A stretch of 64,000 nt of DNA from Terriglobales bacterium. GTDB lineage: Bacteria > Acidobacteriota > Terriglobia > Terriglobales > Acidobacteriaceae. The notes below the pieces were generated by a model. That model was not told where the DNA came from and ran no database searches. It was given only the letters and a program-made list of their open reading frames with translations. The position numbers and the translations under genes are program-made. Positions 28,885-37,485 of this stretch are shown in pieces (position 1 is the first letter of the stretch; each line of letters starts with the position of its first letter). Location of the stretch: NCBI GenBank assembly GCA_035457425.1, contig DATIBR010000052.1, positions 1-64,000 of the forward strand. The letters run 5' to 3'.

Positions 28885-29472
28885 CTAGTGGACGGCCGCC
28901 TCGGTCGTCTCCTCCGCGCCGCCGTGCAGCGCCTCCACGTAATGCAGCAATTCCACGTAGGCGGCGACGTACGCCCGCCCCGCGGCTACGCTCTGCCCGG
29001 CATGCTTCTTCGCCTCCAGCACGCGCGCCACCCGCGCGCGCACCGCTTCCGCCACCTCGCGCTGTAACGCGGCGACCAGCCGTTCGCTGTCGCCCGTCTC
29101 GATCGCTTGGTCGGTCGCGGCGATCGCGGGTTCTACCGCGTCGGCCGGCTTGAGCCCGGTGTAAGCCGCGCCTTCGCTCTGCCGGTGCAGCCGGACCAGC
29201 GTCTCGAAGAAGTACGTGTCGGCGAGTTCGCGGGCATCAGCCCCTTGGCTGCGCACCTTGAGCGTGCGCGCAAACGCCGCGCGGACTTCCGCTTCCTGCT
29301 CCGGTTTCACCCATTTCAGCGCCGGCGTCACGTCCGCGCTCGCCAGCGCGGCGCGCGCGTCGGAGACGACCGGCCCGCCTAGCGTGTCGCAGTGCGCCGC
29401 CGCCTGGACCGGCACCATCAGCAGCGCTGTCCACAGCAACGCAGGGACAGCTCGCTTGAAAAAGAGAGACAT
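28885..29472 (-). CDS. DUF6448-like exported protein
   Basis: A 195-residue protein with signal peptide MSLFFKRAVPALLWTALLMVPVQAAA followed by HCDTLGGPVVSDARAAL, the signature of DUF6448 proteins, then ALKWV...EQEAEVRAAFARTL and a helix-rich C-terminal half. Several conserved His/Glu residues (HCDT; ETLVRLHRQSEG; YVELLHYVEALHGG) suggest a metal- or haem-binding helical bundle, but this is inference. Periplasmic. It is followed on the same strand by nothing close; a second small exported gene lies ~100 bases upstream. Confidence 0.75.
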   Translation of the reverse strand: MSLFFKRAVPALLWTALLMVPVQAAAHCDTLGGPVVSDARAALASADVTPALKWVKPEQEAEVRAAFARTLKVRSQGADARELADTYFFETLVRLHRQSEGAAYTGLKPADAVEPAIAATDQAIETGDSERLVAALQREVAEAVRARVARVLEAKKHAGQSVAAGRAYVAAYVELLHYVEALHGGAEETTEAAVH

Positions 29473-29573
29473 AAGACCTCCTCGCAGGATTTGCAGGGGT
29501 TCTGATGACGGGGAACAGCTCTACCCGCAACGCTCCGCGGCCAGCCGCCGGCCGCCAGCCGCCGGCGACTGTC

Positions 29574-30017
29574 CTACCAGAGCGGCTTGCCGTCGGGCGT
29601 GCGGACGCCCAACACCACCTCGTTCGAGGTGATCTCGCGCGCGATGATGGTGTCGCCGCCCTCGCCGTCCTTCATGCGCGCCCCGATGACTTGCAGCTTC
29701 TCACCCTTCTTCAGTTCGATGCCGAACTGCTTCAGGAAGCTGACGGGCGCGATGTGCACCATGATGCGCGCGTCGGCGGTGCGCAGCACCACGTGCGCGC
29801 CTTCCGTGTTCGTCACCGGGCAGTCGAAGTCCAGCACTTCGTCCACCGTGCCGATGACCTTCACCTCGGCCGCGCGGTCGTATTTCACGCGCGAATACTT
29901 TGTGCCGTCCGGCTTCTGCTCCGGCGGCTTGTTCTGGCTGAGCGACACCGGGGTCAGCAGCGCGAAGAACGCGATGAGCGCGAAGACCAGCAGGAGGATC
30001 TTCATGAGGTTCTTCAT
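29574..30017 (-). CDS. Small membrane-anchored OB-fold-like protein
   Basis: A 147-residue protein beginning with a strong signal-anchor (MKNLMKILLLVFALIAFFALLTPVSL). The exported part reads EVKVIGTVDEVLDFDCPVTNTEGAHVVLRTADARIMVHIAP...LKKGEKLQVIGARMK, a five-strand pattern like OB-fold/YgiW-type or DUF5666 domains. No catalytic residues are evident. The start is set by GGAGG before the ATG at 30017; the upstream in-frame extension lacks a site. Same strand as the DUF6448 gene, with a GC-rich palindrome (GCCGCCGGCCGCCAGCCGCCGGC) in the spacer. Confidence 0.6.
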   Translation of the reverse strand: MKNLMKILLLVFALIAFFALLTPVSLSQNKPPEQKPDGTKYSRVKYDRAAEVKVIGTVDEVLDFDCPVTNTEGAHVVLRTADARIMVHIAPVSFLKQFGIELKKGEKLQVIGARMKDGEGGDTIIAREITSNEVVLGVRTPDGKPLW

Positions 30018-30135
30018 AGACGCCTCCAGCTGAAAGACTGCTCCTGCCGCGCTCAAAATGACGTGACCGCCGTCACAAACGGGCGTGATTGTTTGGCGCT
30101 AGAATGGCTCCGATAAAGCCGAAAAGGAGGCTCCT

Positions 30136-30615
30136 ATGCTGGCTCTTCGGCTGGTCCACCTGATCGAGACGCACTCCGAGAAGCTCTCCGCCAAGATCCT
30201 CGGCATCTTCCTCAACTCCCCGGAATGCAGCGACCTGCGGAAGATCCCGCCGGAAGAGCTGCACGCCCGCACGCACGACCTGCTGGAGCACGTGAGCGAT
30301 TGGCTCACCACCAAGACCGAGGCGGACCTGGAGCGCCGCTACACCGACCTGGGACGCCGCCGCGCCGCGCAAGGCGTGGCGCTCAGCCACTTCATCTGGG
30401 CCATCGGCGCCACGCGCGAGGCCATCCACAAGTTCATCCGCGAGGAAGCGCTCATGGACAGCACCGTCGAGCTGGTCGGGATGCTGGAACTGATGACGCG
30501 CCTCGACCGCTTCTTCGATCACGCGATGTACTACGCCTGCCGCGGCTACGAGGCGGCCATGCGCCGCGAGGTCGCGCACGCCCAGCGCACGCTCGATATC
30601 GTCGCGTCGTTCTAG
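30136..30615 (+). CDS. RsbRD N-terminal-like helical sensor protein
   Basis: A 159-residue all-helical cytosolic protein. The pattern LVHLIETHSEKLSAKIL at the start, THDLLEHVSDWL, and LGRRRAAQGVALSHFIWAIGATREAIHKFIREE resembles the N-terminal (non-haem globin-like) domain of RsbRD stressosome and related kinases. No STAS or kinase domain follows, so it would be a free-standing sensor domain. ATG start behind AAAAGGAGG (strong). It is divergent from the small exported gene and convergent with the CYTH gene. Confidence in the family is moderate. Confidence 0.65.
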   Translation: MLALRLVHLIETHSEKLSAKILGIFLNSPECSDLRKIPPEELHARTHDLLEHVSDWLTTKTEADLERRYTDLGRRRAAQGVALSHFIWAIGATREAIHKFIREEALMDSTVELVGMLELMTRLDRFFDHAMYYACRGYEAAMRREVAHAQRTLDIVASF

Positions 30616-30646
30616 GAACTCCGGCTTCAGCCGGCAAGACCGCCGC

Positions 30647-31210
30647 TTACTTCCTCTCGCGGATGGCCGCGAACGTCATCTCGGTCGCGCGGCTGCCGGT
30701 GCGCTGCTTCCACTCCTCGAATAGCACCGCGTAGCTCTTGGTGATGTACTCGCGCTCGGCGACGCCGAGCCGCTTCGCGGTCGCGTCGATCCACTCCGGC
30801 GGGCCTTCGATCTCGGCGACGTCGCCGATGGGCGTCTCGTCGAGCACGATCTCGCCCTGGCCGTCGCTCCACTCGCTGCGAAACTTCTCGTAGCGGAAGG
30901 CCTCCTGCATCCCGAGCGCCCTCAGGATGGCTTCCAGCGCCGCCCCGTCCTTCACTTCTGTCTCGGTCTCGACGCGCGACTTGTGCTTGCCGGCGTCGCC
31001 CGGGCCCTTGTGCGTCAGCTTCCACTTCTCGCCGTACTTGCGGATGCGCAGCAGCTCGCCCTGCGCGCGCAGCGGGCGGCCGGGGAAGTCGTACAGCACG
31101 TTCATCTCGTGCGTCCGCGGCGTGCGCTCCCGGAAGCCCGCGGCGCCCAGTTGGCTCCTCAGGTCTTCCAGGCTCTTTACCAGGAACTTGATCTCGACTT
31201 CGTTCGCCAT
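30647..31210 (-). CDS. CYTH domain protein (class IV adenylate cyclase / triphosphate-processing)
   Basis: A 187-residue CYTH domain. The hallmark ExExK motif is E4-V-E6-I-K8. Further basic and acidic strand residues are present (LLRIRKYG, WKLTHKGP, SRVETETEV, YEKFRSEW, GEIVLDETPIGDVAEIEGP), forming the expected triphosphate tunnel with metal-binding glutamates. Family knowledge: class IV (CyaB-type) cyclases and inorganic triphosphatases share this fold; EIEGP is common in the cyclase-like branch. The actual substrate cannot be told. It is the last gene of a six-gene minus-strand run from larC. Confidence 0.88.
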   Translation of the reverse strand: MANEVEIKFLVKSLEDLRSQLGAAGFRERTPRTHEMNVLYDFPGRPLRAQGELLRIRKYGEKWKLTHKGPGDAGKHKSRVETETEVKDGAALEAILRALGMQEAFRYEKFRSEWSDGQGEIVLDETPIGDVAEIEGPPEWIDATAKRLGVAEREYITKSYAVLFEEWKQRTGSRATEMTFAAIRERK

Positions 31211-31221
31211 CGAGAACCAAA

Positions 31222-31299
31222 CCTACCACAGAGACACAGGGACACCGGGGAATGTAGGCAAAAACGGGCTTCTCCGCGCCTCTGTGTCTCTGTGGTGGG
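31222..31299. repeat. Intergenic inverted array (ACAGAGAC units)
   Basis: Left arm CTACCACAGAGACACAGGG (31223 on) and right arm GCCTCTGTGTCTCTGTGGTGGG (31278-31299). The right arm ends three bases before the stop of the polyprenyl synthase gene. It separates that gene from the downstream CYTH gene. Confidence 0.78.
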
Positions 31300-31301
31300 T
31301 C

Positions 31302-32300
31302 TTACTTCTCGCGCTCGACCACGAACTCCGGCACCCACAGCAGGGCGCGCTTGATCTCGGAATCGGGGAAGCCGGCGAGATTGTCGCGCGCGGCCTGGGC
31401 GTACTCGCTGGCGCGGGCGTTCGCGTAATCGATGGAGCCGTAGCGCGTCAGGATGTCGAGCACCTGCTCGAGCGTGACGGAGCGGAACGCGCGCTCGCGC
31501 AGCACCGTCTCGATCATCGCGCGCTCGCCCTTGGAACACCGTTCCAGCGCGTGGATCACCGCGAGCGTGACCTTGCCCTCGCGCAGGTCGCTCCCGACCG
31601 GCTTGCCGAGCACGTCGGCGGTGGCGGTGAGGTCGAGCACGTCGTCCACGATCTGGAAGGCCAGGCCGACGTTGCGCCCATAGCTGGCGAGCTTTTCTTC
31701 TTCCTCTTGCGAGGCGCCCGAGACGATCGCGCCCAGCCGCATGCACACCGAGAACAGGCACGCCGTCTTGCGGTAGATGAGGTCGAAGTGCTCGTCGGCG
31801 GAGATCATCTTGCCGAGCTTTTCCATCTGCAGCAGCTCGCCCTCCACCATCGCCTGCGTCAGGTCGATGAGCGCGTCGAGCACGCGGAAGTTGCGCTCCT
31901 GCACCGCGATCTTGAACGACTGCATGTAGAGCCAGTCGCCGGCGAGCACGCACTTGGAGTTGCCCCACTGCGTGTTGGCAGCCGGGCGGCCGCGCCGCGT
32001 CTGCGCCTCGTCGATGATGTCGTCGTGCACCAGCGTCGCGGTGTGGATGATCTCCACCACCGCGCCCAGCCGGATGACCGAGCGCCCCGAGTAATTGAAC
32101 AGCTTCGACGACAGCAGCAGCAGCGCAGGGCGGATGCGCTTCCCGCCTCCGCCGCGCAGGTACTCGCCGATCTCGGTGATGGCGCCGACGTTCGAGACCG
32201 TGTCGCGCCCGAACTCGCGCTCGATGGCCGACAGGTCGTCGCGCAGGAGATCGAAGATCTCTTTCGCGTTCACTGCGTTGTTCTGCCGGGTCTCTTTCAT
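31302..32300 (-). CDS. Polyprenyl diphosphate synthase
   Basis: A 332-residue trans-isoprenyl diphosphate synthase. The first aspartate-rich motif is DDIIDEAQTRRGRPAAN with the following Arg pair region. The second is DDVLDLT in FQIVDDVLDLTA. GGGGKRIRPALLLLSS at the N-terminus binds isopentenyl diphosphate. Bulky versus small residues before the first motif do not allow a chain length call; an octaprenyl/quinone side-chain enzyme is the likeliest role in a respiring bacterium. ATG at 32300 (a TTG 4 codons upstream is possible). Cytosolic; minus-strand run with yajQ and tatD. Confidence 0.92.
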   Translation of the reverse strand: MKETRQNNAVNAKEIFDLLRDDLSAIEREFGRDTVSNVGAITEIGEYLRGGGGKRIRPALLLLSSKLFNYSGRSVIRLGAVVEIIHTATLVHDDIIDEAQTRRGRPAANTQWGNSKCVLAGDWLYMQSFKIAVQERNFRVLDALIDLTQAMVEGELLQMEKLGKMISADEHFDLIYRKTACLFSVCMRLGAIVSGASQEEEEKLASYGRNVGLAFQIVDDVLDLTATADVLGKPVGSDLREGKVTLAVIHALERCSKGERAMIETVLRERAFRSVTLEQVLDILTRYGSIDYANARASEYAQAARDNLAGFPDSEIKRALLWVPEFVVEREK

Positions 32301-32330
32301 CCGCTCTCGCAAATCGCTGACCGCTGATCG

Positions 32331-32828
32331 CTAATTGCTTCTGTAATTCGTGAACTGCATGTCGATGCCGAAATCGCGCCCCTTCACCAGCGCGATGATC
32401 TCCTGCAACGCGTCGCGGTCCTTGCCGCTCACGCGCACCGTGTCGCCCTGGATCGAGGCCTGCACTTTCTTCTTCGAGTCCTTGATGAGCTTCACGATCT
32501 CGCGCGCCTTCTCGATCGGGATGCCTTGCTGCATGGTGATCTTCTGCTTCACCGTCGCGCCGGCGGCCGGCTCGATGGCGCCGTAGCTGAGCGCCTTGAG
32601 CGGCACGCCGCGCTTCACCAGCTTCTGCTGGAAGACGTCGTTCACGGCCTTGAGCTTGTAGTCGTCGACCGCGGCCAGGTGGATCGCGTCCTTGCCCTCG
32701 AGCTTGATGTCCGCCTTCGCGTCCTTGAGGTCGAAGCGCGTGTGGACCTCCTTGAGCGCGTTCTGGATCGCGTTCGCGACCTCCTGCAGGTCGACCTTGC
32801 TGACGATGTCGAAAGAGTTCTCTGCCAT
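32331..32828 (-). CDS. yajQ: YajQ family nucleotide-binding protein
   Basis: A 165-residue protein with two ferredoxin-like halves: MAENSFDIVSKVDLQEVANAI, RFDLKDAKADI, SYGAIEPAAGATVKQKI, GIPIEKAREIVKLIKDSKKKVQASIQGDTVRVSGKDRDALQ, ending DFGIDMQFTNYR. Family members bind cyclic di-GMP or RNA/tRNA. The ATG at 32828 is chosen over a longer in-frame extension that translates a spacer repeat. The final two residues and stop lie in a CTGATCGCTAATTGCT repeat-like stretch. Confidence 0.95.
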   Translation of the reverse strand: MAENSFDIVSKVDLQEVANAIQNALKEVHTRFDLKDAKADIKLEGKDAIHLAAVDDYKLKAVNDVFQQKLVKRGVPLKALSYGAIEPAAGATVKQKITMQQGIPIEKAREIVKLIKDSKKKVQASIQGDTVRVSGKDRDALQEIIALVKGRDFGIDMQFTNYRSN

Positions 32829-32855
32829 GGGAACAAGTAGTTTACACAACCAGAT

Positions 32856-32931
32856 TCACCACGGAGGCACGGAGGCCACGGAGAGAACAAGAAACAAACC
32901 CTCCGTGTTCTCCGTGTCTCCGTGGTTGAAC
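32856..32931. repeat. Intergenic inverted array (ACGGAGG units)
   Basis: Left arm CACCACGGAGGCACGGAGG (32857 on) and right arm CTCCGTGTTCTCCGTGTCTCC...GGTTGAA (32901-32930). It is a sequence variant of the ACACAGAG element. The right end touches the tatD stop codon. Confidence 0.78.
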
Positions 32932-33722
32932 TAAAGGTTGAACAATCGCCGGAAAGTGCTTGTCGTGGCGGCGCCGACCTCCTCTAGGTCGATGCCGCGC
33001 AGTTGGGCGATGTAGCGCGCGGTCTCGGCCACGTAGGCCGGCTCGTTGCGCTGGCCTCGGTGCGGCGCCGGCGCCAGGTACGGGGAGTCGGTCTCGATCA
33101 ACATGCGGTCGAGCGGCACCGTGCGCGCCGCCTGCTGGATGGCGCCCGACTTGGGGAATGTCACCACCCCGGCGAACGAAATGAAGAACCCGAGGTCGAG
33201 CGCGCGCTGCGCCTTCTCCGCGTCGCCGGTGAAGCAGTGGAAGATGCCGCCCAGCCCGGCTGGCTGCCAGTGCTCGCGCAGCAGGCGGAAGGCGTGCTCC
33301 CACGCATCGTCGCTGTTCTGCGCCGGCCGGATGTGCAGGATGATGGGCAGCTTGGCGGCGCGCGCGATCTCCATCTGCCGGATGAAGACCTGCTGCTGCG
33401 CCTCGGGCGGCGAGTGCTTGTAGAAGTAGTCCACCCCGATCTCGCCCACCGCGATGACCTTCTTCTCGCGGATGAGCCGCTCGATCTCGAGGTAGCTGGC
33501 GTCGCTTGCCAGCGCGGCCTCGTGCGGGTGGACGCCGGTCGAAGCGTAGAGCTCTTCGTACTGCTCGGCGAGCCGCGCCGCGCAGTCGAGCGTGCCCGGT
33601 CCGGTGCCGTTGCCGATGCACAGGATGTTCTCCACCCCGGCGGCCCGCGCCCGGTCGAGCACCTGGTCGAGGTCGCCCGCGTACTTGGGGCCGTCGAGAT
33701 GGGCGTGGGAATCGACGAACAT
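32931..33722 (-). CDS. TatD family metal-dependent hydrolase/DNase
   Basis: A 263-residue TIM-barrel amidohydrolase. Metal ligands: DSHAHLD (His6, His8), GEIGVDYFY (Glu), ILHIRPA (His), FHCFTGD (His) and ETDSPYLAP (Asp). All are present. TatD-type enzymes are 3'-5' exonucleases on DNA or RNA and are often next to metG, as here (68 bases downstream of metG). The spacer contains a palindrome. ATG start, cytosolic. Confidence 0.93.
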   Translation of the reverse strand: MFVDSHAHLDGPKYAGDLDQVLDRARAAGVENILCIGNGTGPGTLDCAARLAEQYEELYASTGVHPHEAALASDASYLEIERLIREKKVIAVGEIGVDYFYKHSPPEAQQQVFIRQMEIARAAKLPIILHIRPAQNSDDAWEHAFRLLREHWQPAGLGGIFHCFTGDAEKAQRALDLGFFISFAGVVTFPKSGAIQQAARTVPLDRMLIETDSPYLAPAPHRGQRNEPAYVAETARYIAQLRGIDLEEVGAATTSTFRRLFNL

Positions 33723-33725
33723 TGG

Positions 33726-33789
33726 GTGATTTGGTGATCGGGGGATCGGGTGGTAGGGCTCAAATTACGCGATTACCCGATTACTCGAT
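33726..33789. repeat. Intergenic inverted array (CGATTAC/GTGATC units)
   Basis: Left arm GTGATTTGGTGATCGGGGG (33726 on) and right arm CGATTACCCGATTACTCGAT (33770-33789). The right arm ends at the metG stop codon. Yet another unit type with the same position and architecture. Confidence 0.6.
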
Positions 33790-35859
33790 CTATTTCAGCC
33801 GTGCTCCCACCGGCACGTCTTCCAGGAAGCTCGCCAGCACCGGCGTGCCTTCCTCGCCGAACGAAGCCGCGACGATCATGCCGTTCGATTCCAGCCCGCG
33901 CAGCTTCCGCGGCGCGAGGTTTACCACCAGCACGACCTTGCGCCCGATCAGCTTTTCCGGCTCGTACGCCTTCGCGATGCCCGCGACCACCTGGCGGACT
34001 TCCGTGCCGATGTCAACTTCCAGGCGCAGCAGCTTGTCCGCGCCCTTCACCTTCTCCGCGAACTTCACCTGGCCCACGCGCATCTCGACCTTCACAAAAT
34101 CGTCGATGGAGATCTTCGCGTCCGGCGCTGCCGCGGCCGGCGCCGCCGGCCCCGGGCCGGTGGCCGCCTGCGTGGCGGGCTGTCCCGCTTGCGCGCCCGC
34201 GCCCGCAGGCTCGGGCGATCTCGTCTTCTTCTTGTCCTGCTCGCGCTCCGCGTCGGCTTCCTTGTGGGCCAGGCTCCGTTGCTCTTCCATCTTCTGCATC
34301 CTTTCTATGGCGCTCTTGTCGGCGCGCGGGAACACCGGTTCGATCTTGCCGAGCTTCACCCCGATCTTCAGCTCGCCCCACTTCAGCTTCGCGGGGTTCA
34401 CCTTCCTGATGTCGCCCAGTCCGAGCTGCCGCCAGATCTTGGCCGTCGATTCCGGCAGCACCGGGTGGACGAGCGCGGTCACGATGCGCAGCGCCTCCGC
34501 CGCCGTATAGAGGATGGTGCCGAGGCGCGAGCGGCTCTGGTCATCCTGCTTCTCGCCCAGCGCCCACGGCTCGTTCTCGACCAGGTACTTGTTGACCGCG
34601 CCCACCAGCGACCACGCGCTCTCCAGCGCCTTCGAGAACTGGTAGTCGTCGAACTGCGCGCCGAAGTTGGCGATCACCTCGGTCGCCAGCTTGGCGATGG
34701 CGTCGTCGCCCGCGCTGCGCGCTGCCGCGGCCGAGGGATACGGCACCTCGTCGCGGAAGTACTTGTTGATCATCGTCAGCGTGCGGCTGGCGAGGTTCCC
34801 GAGGTCGTTCGCGAGGTCGGCGTTGTAGCGCGTGACGAGCGCGTCGAAGCTGAACGAGCCGTCCTGCCCGAAGACGATCTCGCGCAGCAGGAAGTAGCGC
34901 AGCGCATCCGCGCCCAGCACGTCGAGGATCGTCTCCGCCCGCACGATGTTGCCGCGCGACTTCGACATCTTGTTCTCCTCGAACAGCAGCCACCCGTGCG
35001 CCACGATGGACTTCGGCAGCGGCAGCCCCGCCGCCATCAGGAACGCCGGCCAGTACACGCAGTGGAAGCGCACGATCTCCTTGCCGATCATCTGCAGGTC
35101 GGCGGGCCAGTAGCGCTCGAACTTCTTGTCGTCCTTCGCTCCGTAGCCCAGCGCCGTGATGTAGTTCGAGAGCGCGTCCAGCCACACGTACATGATGTGC
35201 TTCGGGTCGTCGGGCACCGGCACGCCCCACGTGAAGGTGGAGCGCGAGACGGAGAGGTCGCGCAGCCCGGCGCGCACGAACGAGATCACCTCGTTCCGGC
35301 GCGTCTCCGGCCGGATGAACTCCGGATGCTCGTTGTAGTACTTCAGCAGCTTGTCTTCGAAGGCCGAGAGCTTGAAGTAGTAGTTCTCCTCGCTCACCGT
35401 CTCGGTGGGTCGGCCGCACTCGGGGCAGGGCGCGCCCGGCCCGACCGAATCCACGTACAGCTCGTCGTACACGCAGTATTGCCCGCTGTAGCTGCCCTTG
35501 TAGATGTACCCGTTCTTCTTCAGGACCTTCCACAGCGCCTGCGCGCCCTTCTTGTGTCGCTCTTCGGTGGTGCGGATGAAGTCGTCGTAGCTGATCCCCA
35601 TCCGGTCCCAGAGCGCGCGGAAGGACTGCGCCACGTCGTCGGCGAGCTGCTGCGGCTTCGTGCCTTGCGCCGTGGCCGAGCGCTCGATCTTGATGCCGTG
35701 CTCATCGGTGCCGGTAAGGAAGAAGGTGTCTTTGCCGAGCATGCGCTGGCGCCGCGCAATGGCGTCGCACGCCAGCGTGGTGTACGCGTGCCCGATGTGC
35801 GGCCGCGCGTTCACGTAGTAGATCGGCGTCGTGAGGTAGAACCTGGGCTTATCGGACAT
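33790..35859 (-). CDS. metG: Methionyl-tRNA synthetase
   Basis: A 689-residue class I synthetase. HIGH motif at residues 21-24 (PHIGHAYT), KMSKSRGN at ~296. One zinc knuckle CPECGRP. The C-terminal ~110 residues form an appended EMAP/Trbp111-type tRNA-binding domain (DFVKVEMRVGQVKFAEKV...LVVNLAPRKLRGLESNGMIVAA), joined by an Ala/Pro-rich linker (~545-575). ATG start immediately after larC (16 bases). It charges tRNA-Met for initiation and elongation. Confidence 0.97.
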   Translation of the reverse strand: MSDKPRFYLTTPIYYVNARPHIGHAYTTLACDAIARRQRMLGKDTFFLTGTDEHGIKIERSATAQGTKPQQLADDVAQSFRALWDRMGISYDDFIRTTEERHKKGAQALWKVLKKNGYIYKGSYSGQYCVYDELYVDSVGPGAPCPECGRPTETVSEENYYFKLSAFEDKLLKYYNEHPEFIRPETRRNEVISFVRAGLRDLSVSRSTFTWGVPVPDDPKHIMYVWLDALSNYITALGYGAKDDKKFERYWPADLQMIGKEIVRFHCVYWPAFLMAAGLPLPKSIVAHGWLLFEENKMSKSRGNIVRAETILDVLGADALRYFLLREIVFGQDGSFSFDALVTRYNADLANDLGNLASRTLTMINKYFRDEVPYPSAAAARSAGDDAIAKLATEVIANFGAQFDDYQFSKALESAWSLVGAVNKYLVENEPWALGEKQDDQSRSRLGTILYTAAEALRIVTALVHPVLPESTAKIWRQLGLGDIRKVNPAKLKWGELKIGVKLGKIEPVFPRADKSAIERMQKMEEQRSLAHKEADAEREQDKKKTRSPEPAGAGAQAGQPATQAATGPGPAAPAAAAPDAKISIDDFVKVEMRVGQVKFAEKVKGADKLLRLEVDIGTEVRQVVAGIAKAYEPEKLIGRKVVLVVNLAPRKLRGLESNGMIVAASFGEEGTPVLASFLEDVPVGARLK

Positions 35860-35874
35860 CGTCGTTCTTGAGAT

Positions 35875-37311
35875 TCATTTCTTCTTCGCCGCCTTGACCT
35901 TGGGCGAGGAGGTAGACGTCTTGTCGCTGAGCCCGGCGTAGGCGCTCATCGCCTCCTGCATCACGCGCTTCAGCGGCAGGCCGTTCTGCTCGGCGATGCG
36001 GCGGCAGTCTTCGTACTCCGGCGCGTAGTTCGCCACCGTGCCGTTCAGGTTCGCGACCTTCATCCGCACCGAGCCCCACGGCGTCTTCACTTCCACCGTG
36101 CGGCGCGCAAGCGCGGCGCGTTTCTCCTCCCGCATCCGGACGCCCAGCGTCGTCGTCTCGGAGAAGATGAGCCTGGTCAACTTCTCGGAATCGGCCGGCT
36201 TGCACAGCACGGTCAGCAGCATGCCCGGGCGGTTCTTCTTCATCTGCACCGGCGTGGCGAAGACGTCGAGCGCGCCCTCGGCCAGCGCGCGGTCCATCAC
36301 GTAGCCGAACAGCTGCGGGTTCAGGTCGTCGAGGTTCGCCTCGAGCACCGAGATCTCCTCCTGCCCGCCGGCCGCGGGGGCGCGCAGCTTCGTGGCGTCG
36401 ACCGCCTCGCCGATGGTGATGCGCAGCACGTTGGGATGATTGGGGAAACTGCGCGAGCCGGCGCCGTAGCCGGTCTTCTCGACCTTGAGCGGCGGGAGCG
36501 GCGCGCACTGTCCCGCCAGGATGCGCGCGATGGCCGCGCCGGTCGGCGTCACCAGTTCGGCGTCGATGCCGGAAGAGTAGATGGCGGCGCCCGAAAGCAG
36601 CTCCACCGTCGCCGGCGCGGGGACGGGGAAGGTCCCGTGCTGGCACTCGACCGTGCCCGAGCCCACGTTGAGCGGCGAGCAGATCCACTCGTCCACCCCC
36701 AGCGCCTCGGCGCCGACCGCCGCGCACACGATGTCCACGATGGCGTCGACCGCCCCGACCTCGTGGAAGTGCACCTTCTCGGGATCGCTGTTGTGCACCT
36801 TCGCCTCCGCCTCGGCCAGCGCCTGGAAGATCTCGGTGGCGGTCTCCTTCGCGCCCGAGGAGAGCTTCGACTGCGCGATGAGCTGCTTGATCTCGGCGAG
36901 ATGCCGGCCGTGCCCGTGCTTGCGTCCCGCCTGCGCTTCCTTGGCCCGCCGCATGCTCTCCGGGATGGGCGCGACCCGCGGGAAGTTGTGCTTCAGCAGC
37001 CCGACCTCATTCTCTTTCGCATGCGCGTGCCCGGTCACGCGCTCGTGCGCGTGCTGGTGGGAATGTCCGTGCTTGCGGTCGCCGTGGTCGTGCTCCACGC
37101 GCGGCTCGTCCTTCTCGCCGTCGACGACCACGTCCACCTTGGTCGCGGTGATGCCGCTGCGGTCCACCTTGCTGATCTCGAGCTCCGCGCCGATCTCGAG
37201 CGCCGCCACGGTCTGCTTCAGCAGCTCAGCCGAGACGCCGGCGTCGACCAGGGCGCCCAGGAACATGTCGCCCGAGATTCCGGAGAAGCAGTCGAGATAG
37301 GCGATGCGCAT
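35875..37311 (-). CDS. larC: Nickel pincer cofactor biosynthesis protein LarC
   Basis: A 478-residue LarC (DUF111) protein starting MRIAYLDCFSGISGDMFLGAL. A His-rich insert (residues ~77-100, DHGDRKHGHSHQHAHERVTGHAHA) may store nickel. FHEVGAVDAIVDIV and ELVTPTGAAIARIL are hallmark motifs, and the C-terminal half contains LEANLDDLNPQLFGYVMDRAL. Family knowledge: LarC inserts nickel into the pyridinium-dithiocarboxylate cofactor in a CTP-dependent step. In some lactobacilli it needs a ribosomal frameshift; here it is one frame. larB and larE are not in this window. First gene of a six-gene minus-strand run. Confidence 0.95.
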   Translation of the reverse strand: MRIAYLDCFSGISGDMFLGALVDAGVSAELLKQTVAALEIGAELEISKVDRSGITATKVDVVVDGEKDEPRVEHDHGDRKHGHSHQHAHERVTGHAHAKENEVGLLKHNFPRVAPIPESMRRAKEAQAGRKHGHGRHLAEIKQLIAQSKLSSGAKETATEIFQALAEAEAKVHNSDPEKVHFHEVGAVDAIVDIVCAAVGAEALGVDEWICSPLNVGSGTVECQHGTFPVPAPATVELLSGAAIYSSGIDAELVTPTGAAIARILAGQCAPLPPLKVEKTGYGAGSRSFPNHPNVLRITIGEAVDATKLRAPAAGGQEEISVLEANLDDLNPQLFGYVMDRALAEGALDVFATPVQMKKNRPGMLLTVLCKPADSEKLTRLIFSETTTLGVRMREEKRAALARRTVEVKTPWGSVRMKVANLNGTVANYAPEYEDCRRIAEQNGLPLKRVMQEAMSAYAGLSDKTSTSSPKVKAAKKK

Positions 37312-37336
37312 GGGTTTTCGGATGGCTTGAGCAGGA

Positions 37337-37378
37337 TCGCGGCAGCCGACGACCGAGGGCCGACGACCGACGACTGCT
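37337..37378. repeat. Short tandem array (GCCGACGACC units)
   Basis: Three degenerate copies of GCCGACGACC/GACGACCGACG ahead of larC. Similar units occur at 55491 and 62384. One arm only is clear here. Confidence 0.45.
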
Positions 37379-37438
37379 CAAACTTCTGATGATAGGTGGG
37401 CGTGCGAACAGCGTCAAACCGGGCCGCTGAAACGCGTT

Positions 37439-37447
37439 TGCTATAAT
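37439..37447 (+). promoter_or_regulatory. Extended -10 promoter of argS
   Basis: TGCTATAAT: a consensus -10 with the TGn extension, 39 bases before the argS start codon. No good -35 is seen at 17 bases, as is common for extended -10 promoters. An identical TGCTATAAT lies before the secretin gene at 47425. Confidence 0.65.
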
Positions 37448-37485
37448 CGCCTTTTTCTACAGCAACTTACGGAGAGGCCTGAAGC